Origin: Paramacrobiotus metropolitanus
Lineage: Eukaryota; Tardigrada; Eutardigrada; Parachela; Macrobiotidae
DNA: 64,000 nucleotides
Reading direction: 5' to 3'
Assembly: GCF_019649055.1 (NCBI RefSeq)
Contig: NW_026570299.1
Span: forward strand, 62,001 to 126,000
The translations under genes and the position numbers were made by a program. A model generated the notes under the pieces. The model saw only the letters and a program-made list of their open reading frames with translations, was not told where the DNA came from and searched no databases. The stretch's first letter is position 1. Every line of letters starts with the position of its first letter. Positions 58,447-64,000 of this stretch are shown here, piece after piece.

Positions 58447-59437
58447 TCAAGGATTTTATTTTAATGTTGTTTACTGAAAGGAAATTCAATTTTCTAATAG
58501 TCTGAAATTTGCTGCGACTATTGGTTCCTTCATTCAGGATTGTTTTGAAAATGTTTTATTTTGTTAAAAACTGGTTTTCCTACAGTAGGAATTAGAGGGT
58601 TATGTTGCCCTTTAAATGTTGGATTTTCCGAAGATTGAGATTTTGTCATGAAGCCTTTCCTTCAGTAGGAATTAAAAGGTGATATTGTCCTTTTAATCTT
58701 GGCATTTTTATTGTTATTATTTACTTTTATTGTGGAAGTATCCTGATTAGGAAATAATGAAAATGCGAATTCGATTTAATTAAGAAAGGAATATTCTGCA
58801 TTCCTAAATAATTAATTTCCTGACAAGTGACAAGGAAGTAGTCGATGCTTAATGTCTGTGTGAGTGCGTTGGCCTGTCTGGCTGTATGGGGATTTCCAAC
58901 CCGGATACGATCTTATCTGCCTCGCGACAAGGCGCATTGTTCTATGCCGTGCCTAACACGTGCCTGGATGGAAGCCAGCTTTGGAAGCCACGTGAAGCAC
59001 TGTGTTCTGAAAGGAATATGGCGTCGCTGAATGGATTGTCGTACGGATGATGACCTGATGATTCGCCGCATGCTATGGATCATGCGCTGTCTGCTTGGGA
59101 AGGGAATGAAGCCTTTGTTCACTGGTGAGGCGGTGTTGTTGGCGATGTGATGAGTTCCTGCTGGAATCCCGGGTGTTACCGAGGAGGAAGCAGATGAATT
59201 TAATTATGATTATTAAGGAAGCAGATGGTGTTATAATGATGATGTATGTTGTGATGACTTAATGGTTGTTGTTCTATGTGAGAATTTATTTGTGACGGTG
59301 TTTTTTTTTCTGGAGAATGACGATGTTGTGTAGAATTTGGAGTAAGATCTTTTATTATTATTTTACGGAGAAAGGGGTCTTCCGCCCATGGTTGTTATTT
59401 TTTTGTGTTAATGGCATTCCTGTTTTTTTCTATCCCG

Positions 59438-59616
59438 GAGAAAGGAGTAGTGTAGCGGCGGTGCCGCTTACGTATGTACGAGTGCAGTTTTATGAGACGT
59501 ACGGGTAGTACAGATTGCCCAGTTTAGGCTATTTAAGCGCAGCGACTGCTAATGTGATGAGGTCATTCTCTGGCTTTCTTGGATTTCGGTCTTGAATTAA
59601 AGAGAATCTGGCCCGT
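59438..59616 (+). repeat. LTR start D with polypurine tract
   Basis: GGAGAAAGGAG at 59437-59447 reads as a polypurine tract just before TGTAGCGG at 59451. The match to LTR A runs about 165 bp to GCCCGT and then stops, at the same LTR position where inverted copy C begins. So D has only the first part of the LTR. Confidence 0.6.
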
Positions 59617-60169
59617 TATTTATTATTTATCTATTATTTTATCTGCCAATAAATATGACAGTAAGATTTTGAGGAGACCGTAATCCCTGTAGACCGTAAC
59701 AAAGATAAAATTCAATGATTTCATTTCTAGAATTTAGAAAATATTCAACGGGCACATTTCTGAAAGGGCCAACATTACCTGTACATTCTGCATAGAAGAA
59801 AATCACCGAGCGAATAAAACGTATTGCTTCTAAATAAAGAAATCGACGGTCATTATCCCATAAATATCGGGAAACTATATCAATTAAACGATATCCAGCG
59901 ATAATCCACTCATCCAAGAAAACATTAAGAAGCATAATTCACGAAATAAATCCTTAATAGGAATATACGATGAATGCTCATAAATTAATTCGAACGACAC
60001 ACTGATATCGCTTTGGCGCTTTGGTGATGCGACCTGAACGGCTGGTAAATGGCACGATGTCGACAGTCTTTTTCCGGTACTGACGCTTCGACGCTGGCTT
60101 CGCTGGCAAGGCGAGATTATCTGACGGCAGATCTAGGACTGGAATGTCAAGGTCAGTGGCTTCGACCGG

Positions 60170-61357
60170 CTACGTATCTTTTGGCACATCAGCAATCGGC
60201 TGCGAATCCGGCTGTACATTTTCTAATTCAGAATTATCATTCCTAATAATTTCAGGAACTTCACCCGATGGCCTTGGATAAAAAGGCTCAATACGACTGA
60301 CGTTATAATTATCGATTTTCTGACGGAAAGAATGCAAAAGCTGTAATTTATAGACATTTTCATTAACACGTTCTATGACCTTATACGGTCCAGAATACTT
60401 CTGTCGCAATTTATCGGCCTTCTTGACAACATGTGCAAATTCTCGCACCTTTACAAGGTCGACTATAGAAAACTGAACTTTTCGGCGATTTATATCGGTC
60501 GCGGCGGCATTCTTATCCTGGCGTATGCCAATACGTGCTCGCGCGACTTCGTACGCTTCTTGGAAGAAATCCGTTAATTTCTGAGAATAATCAGATAAAT
60601 TTAGATACGTACTGTCTTCCACAGATTTAATAATCGTATCTACTGGAAGTTCATTTTCACGACCAAACATCAACCTAAACGGCGACGTCTTTGTGACGTC
60701 ATGTTCGGTAGAATTATGCGCGGACGCGATAAACGGAAGGTACTGATCCCAGTCACGTTGGTCGTCTGACGCATACATTGCCATTCCTTCAGCCAAAGGA
60801 GACATTTGTCTTTCTACTTGAGAATTTCCCTGTGGATGATACGCTGTTGTACGAAGCTGACTAACACCGATTAACTTATTAATTTCATACAGCAAATTAT
60901 TTCTAAAATGCTTTCCTTGGTCAGTTAGTAACCGCTTAGGAGTGCCAAACATTAATATTACGTTCTGTACGTAGAATTTTGCTACTTCGGCAACTGATTG
61001 ATCTTTTAGTGGTCTAGCCCAAATGTACTTAGTCAAGGCGTCCGCTACAACACAAGCGTATTTATTACCCAATCCTGATGCAGGAAACGGACCTAATAAA
61101 TCCATGTACGCAGTACACATTGGTCCTTCTACAGGAAGATGCTGCAAATAACCTGACATAGGTTTACGAGTAACTTGCCTCATCTGGCATTGTGGACAAG
61201 TCTTTATGTACCGTTTAACGTAATTTACCATATCGTTAAACCAGAAACGACGCTTAATCAGACTTACTGTCTTATCCACGGCCTGATGTCCTGCTAGAGG
61301 AATATCATGTACAGTCCACATTACATCATTCGTAAATGTTTGGGAACCATCAGACAC
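60170..61357 (-). pseudogene. Gypsy integrase segment
   Basis: 395-codon frame with the H2C2 zinc motif (GHQ ... CPQCQMRQ), then the D-D-E core: AYMDLLGPFPASG, LLTDQGKHFRNN and NSQVERQMSP. The C-terminal part has the GPY-like KYSGPYKVIERV segment, the usual integrase end. It stops at a TAG inside a frame that continues for about 60 codons. In a live element it joins cDNA into the host genome. Confidence 0.75.
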
Positions 61358-61704
61358 TTTACGTCTACACCGTTCTCTCTCCTTTTGTAATATAGGACTG
61401 AATTACGTAATACATACTGACGGTGACACGAGGCGAACTGAGGATCGGCAGGATTATCCATCGCATCCACAATTTTCTTAACAGAAGGAACCAATAGCTG
61501 TTCATCACTCAACCACCTGTCGTCCTTCCAAGGATCTTCATCGGCATTTTCATCTTCATCCTGCACTTCTGCGGCGTGCGCATAAACCGGCAGCTTATCG
61601 GCGACACCCGGTTCGGCCGGGCCAACAGGAAAACGACTTAAACAGTCCGCATTATGGTGGAATTTCCCCGGGCGGTACTGTACTTCTTTATCCAAAGTCG
61701 ACAA
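61321..61704 (-). pseudogene. Gypsy RNase H end and integrase entry
   Basis: Reads EVQYRPGKFHHNADCLSRFP, the conserved end of the gypsy RNase H (HRPGK-HxNADaLSR), then a linker and VLYYKRRENG-like entry to the integrase zinc region. It is in frame with the upstream segment across TAG 61744 and leaves frame near 61327. Confidence 0.7.
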
Positions 61705-61743
61705 TAATAATGCCCAACGCGCAAGTCGTGGATTATTTCCGCT

Positions 61744-62745
61744 CTACTTTTCTATCTCTAGAAGCGCTCGATGATCAGTCTTTACAATGAAATGATTAAA
61801 TTCCAAATAATGACGGAATTTCTCGTAAGAAAATATTATCGCTAATAATTCAAGATGCGTCGCCGGATAATTACGCTCGGCGGCGGTCAATGACAGGTTA
61901 CAAGTAGCCACAGTTTTACCTTCCTGACTCAGGATACCGGCAACACTAATACCACACGCATCACATTCCACTACAATTTCTTTCGTAGAATCAAAACGAG
62001 TTAAAACGGGCGCATTACTGAGCGTGTCTTTCAAATCATGAAACGCCTGTAAATGTACATCACTACATTCCTTTTTGAAATTCACATTTTTCCTTACCAA
62101 AGGAGTTAATACGTATGTCATGTAGCTCATATTAGCACAAAATTTCTTATAAAAATTCGCCAGCCCTAAGAAACTCTGCAACGCAGTCACACTGTCAAGA
62201 ATCGGAAACTTCCGTATGGCATCCAAATACTGTGGGTCAGCCTTAATTCCTGACTTTTTAATAATATGTCCTAGGAATTTAACCTCACGCACAGCCAGCA
62301 CACATTTCTTCGGCTGAATTTTCAAACCGGCATTTTCTATTGAAGAAAGAACGATATCCATCCGTTCACACCACTGATCGAAAGTTTCAGCAAAAATAAT
62401 AATATCGTCCAAATAGACTAACGCCATTGTCCACTTTACTTCTGATAGAATACCGTCCATTACACGCTGGAACGTAGCGGGGCCGTTGCACACGCCAAAC
62501 GGCATTCGTTTAAATTCAAACAATCCATCCTGGGTACAGAATGCGGTTTTAGATTGATCCTCAGGCGCAATAGGAATCGCCCAATATCCCGACTTACAAT
62601 CTAAAGTCGTACACCAGTCACAATCTCCTATAGCATGCAGGATATCCTCGATTATCGGCATAGAATAAGAATCTTTTACAGTTAATTTATTTAGCTGCCG
62701 GAAATCTAAACAAAATCGTACGCCAGCGTCTTTCTTTTCTACCAA
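61744..62745 (-). pseudogene. Gypsy reverse transcriptase and RNase H
   Basis: 334-codon frame: RFCLDFRQLNKLT, KTAFCTQDGLFEFKRMPFGV, the catalytic MALVYLDDIIIFAET (YLDD), and later VVECDACGISVAGILSQ and NHFIVKTDHRALLEIEK for RNase H (D-A and TDHRAL motifs). It ends at a TAG where gypsy proteins continue. The start of RT lies upstream in another frame because of the extra base at 62789-62791. Confidence 0.8.
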
Positions 62746-62839
62746 AAGAATTCTGTTAGACCAGTCGGATTTGGATCGCTGGATAACGCCCTGAGCTTAC
62801 AATCTTATCCACTTCATCCATGATCAACTTTCTACCGGT

Positions 62840-63781
62840 CTAATCATACCGGCGAGGCGTCTGCTTAAACGGCTTTGCATCGCCCGTCCTAATATAATGA
62901 AATTCGTTAGGAACATTACCGAACGGCTCCTTTTCTGTAGGAAATAATCGGACATGCTTACGCATTAACTGTTTAACTCGCTGACGCTGTTCCTCATTTA
63001 AATCATGATTTAATTTACATTCAGCGAAACTTTTCTCAAATTCCTCATCTGTCATGTAGACACTCTCCTGACCTGCACTGCCAATCGACGTAGGAACATC
63101 AGGATTTTCTTTAAAATTCTCTAAACTACCGATCATAACACCTTTCTTAATTATAATATTATTATTTGTACGATTTTCTAACCAGCATAAAATCGTATCA
63201 TTTTCACACTTAACCACCGCATTAGCCAGCTGTAGTCCTATGCCTACATTCTTGGCCCGGTTTGGCAAAAACATATATTCTCCATCTTTAATTCTCTTAC
63301 GCCCAGGGCTTAACTCAACGACTACGTGAGTCCTAGGAGGAACCTGAACATGTCGGGCAGAATAGACTGTTACCGGCCGGGCCAATCCACTCTCCGCAAC
63401 ACGTCCCACTCGGCGCTTCGGCTGCACTATTTCAGGTGTCCGCGGTTTCGGTGACTTCTCCAATCCAGAACGAGGCTGCGCATTCCCCACTTGTTTGGCC
63501 ACGCCCGCAGGCACTGGTCGCACAACAGGAACATCCGACTGAGGCTGATCCGAGGTCCTCTTCTTCACCCTGGAACTCACACTCACACACGCGTCATCAC
63601 CCTTTAGCCTTGCCAGGCGTTTACGCATTTCTACTGAGATTTCATCCATTACGCGTGTATCAAGCGTATTATTCAATCCCAAGTCATTTACAGAGGTAGT
63701 ACCCAAACTCATCAATTCACGGGTCAACCTCTCACACTGTATTTTCTCCTCTTCTTCAACAGAATTAATTAAAGTAGGCAC
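62840..63781 (-). pseudogene. Gypsy protease-RT spacer segment
   Basis: 313 codons between protease and RT. The last part (ECKLNHDLNEEQRQRVKQLM and NEFHYIRTGDAKPFKQTPRR) is the standard lead into gypsy RT. It ends at TAG 62840-62842. Upstream, 63782-64000 continues in frame with the protease end ILGTDFF just after a TAA; the rest of the protease is outside the window. Confidence 0.7.
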
Positions 63782-64000
63782 TTGTACCTTAATCTGAGGA
63801 AAATAATCCCGATAATCGAAAGTAATTGTCTTAATTTTTTTAAAGAAATCAGTTCCTAAAATTTAAGGATAAGGCGTACTTTCTTCTCTCACAAAGAGAC
63901 TGTGCTGAAACACAATATCACAGATCTCTAAATTCACTTTCAAGCAAAAACGAAACTTTGATAACGGTACACCATTAATACCGACTACATTCCAATGCTG

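Larger units (their letters stand above)
60065..64000 (-). mobile_element. Ty3/gypsy retrotransposon pol, decayed, runs off the edge
   Basis: Minus-strand pol in the order protease, RT, RNase H, integrase, which is the Ty3/gypsy order. It is broken by an in-frame TAA near 63870, three in-frame TAG codons (62840-62842, 61744-61746, 60170-60172) and two single-base frame shifts (CCC at 62789-62791 and near 61327). After the last TAG the frame runs on to a TGA near 59980, ending in an SRSGR-type tail typical of gypsy pol. No gag or LTR is in the window on the right. The LTR pieces at 58-59.6 kb are not in matching order with it. Confidence 0.8.

Noticed and set aside
59639..59935. 98-codon frame beyond the gypsy pol end
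   Set aside because: Could be an extra 3' gene of the element, but no motif supports it.
1..64000. CRISPR arrays, operons, ribosome binding sites, rRNA and tRNA genes
   Set aside because: The window is from an animal genome. No regularly spaced repeats with unique spacers and no cloverleaf with A and B boxes were found by eye; a tRNA scan would be needed to exclude tRNAs fully.

Overview
This window is eukaryotic, from a small-genome invertebrate animal. Genes have short GT-AG introns (about 70-220 bp in the best models). There are several intact or broken seven-helix receptors, a membrane progestin receptor (PAQR) gene, small secreted Cys/Thr/Gly/Pro-rich proteins, and many transposon fragments. 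No operons or ribosome binding sites are expected or seen. A lineage-expanded gustatory-receptor-like family and compact spacing suggest an ecdysozoan. A tardigrade is plausible, but nothing here proves it.

Layout. 1-15 kb: a local array of four gustatory-receptor-like genes (two +, two -) with one shared exon plan, the first broken by a ~0.6 kb insertion; a secreted EF-hand/glycine-zipper protein and a two-exon Cys-containing secreted protein lie among them. 15.6-19.3 kb: repeated exons of a secreted protein with Thr-rich linkers, plus decayed copies. 20-28 kb: mobile DNA with TTAA target sites, including foldback elements, and one TA-flanked element, with two small secreted genes (22.2-22.7 and 23.8-24.5 kb) between them. 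28-31.7 kb: AT-rich, no gene seen.

31.8-35.5 kb: a complete six-exon PAQR gene. 36.6 and 55.1 kb: two intronless rhodopsin-type GPCR paralogues, the second with a one-base frameshift; a third is a decayed fragment near 43 kb. Each of the two main copies is followed by remains of a Vps62-like gene on the opposite strand, so a GPCR/Vps62 block seems to have been duplicated. Another, longer Vps62-like copy lies at 44.6-45.3 kb. 39.6-42.05 kb: a divergent pair of paralogous Ala/Gly-rich glycine-zipper proteins of unknown function.

45.5-49.3 kb: a decayed CR1/L2-like LINE. 50.4-51.6 kb: a divergent, broken chemoreceptor-like gene holding a perfect 21-bp inverted repeat. 56.9-57.8 kb: a two-exon PPxY and Gly/Asp/Ser-repeat protein. 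58.0-59.6 kb: rearranged LTR pieces. 60.1-64.0 kb: a decayed Ty3/gypsy pol that runs off the right edge.

The genes do not form one pathway. The themes are sensory and other membrane receptors, fast-evolving secreted proteins, and repeated duplication and decay. The least explained items are the glycine-zipper pair, the repeated-exon secreted gene and the GPCR/Vps62 blocks. Splice models were read by eye from frame, phase and paralogue comparison.
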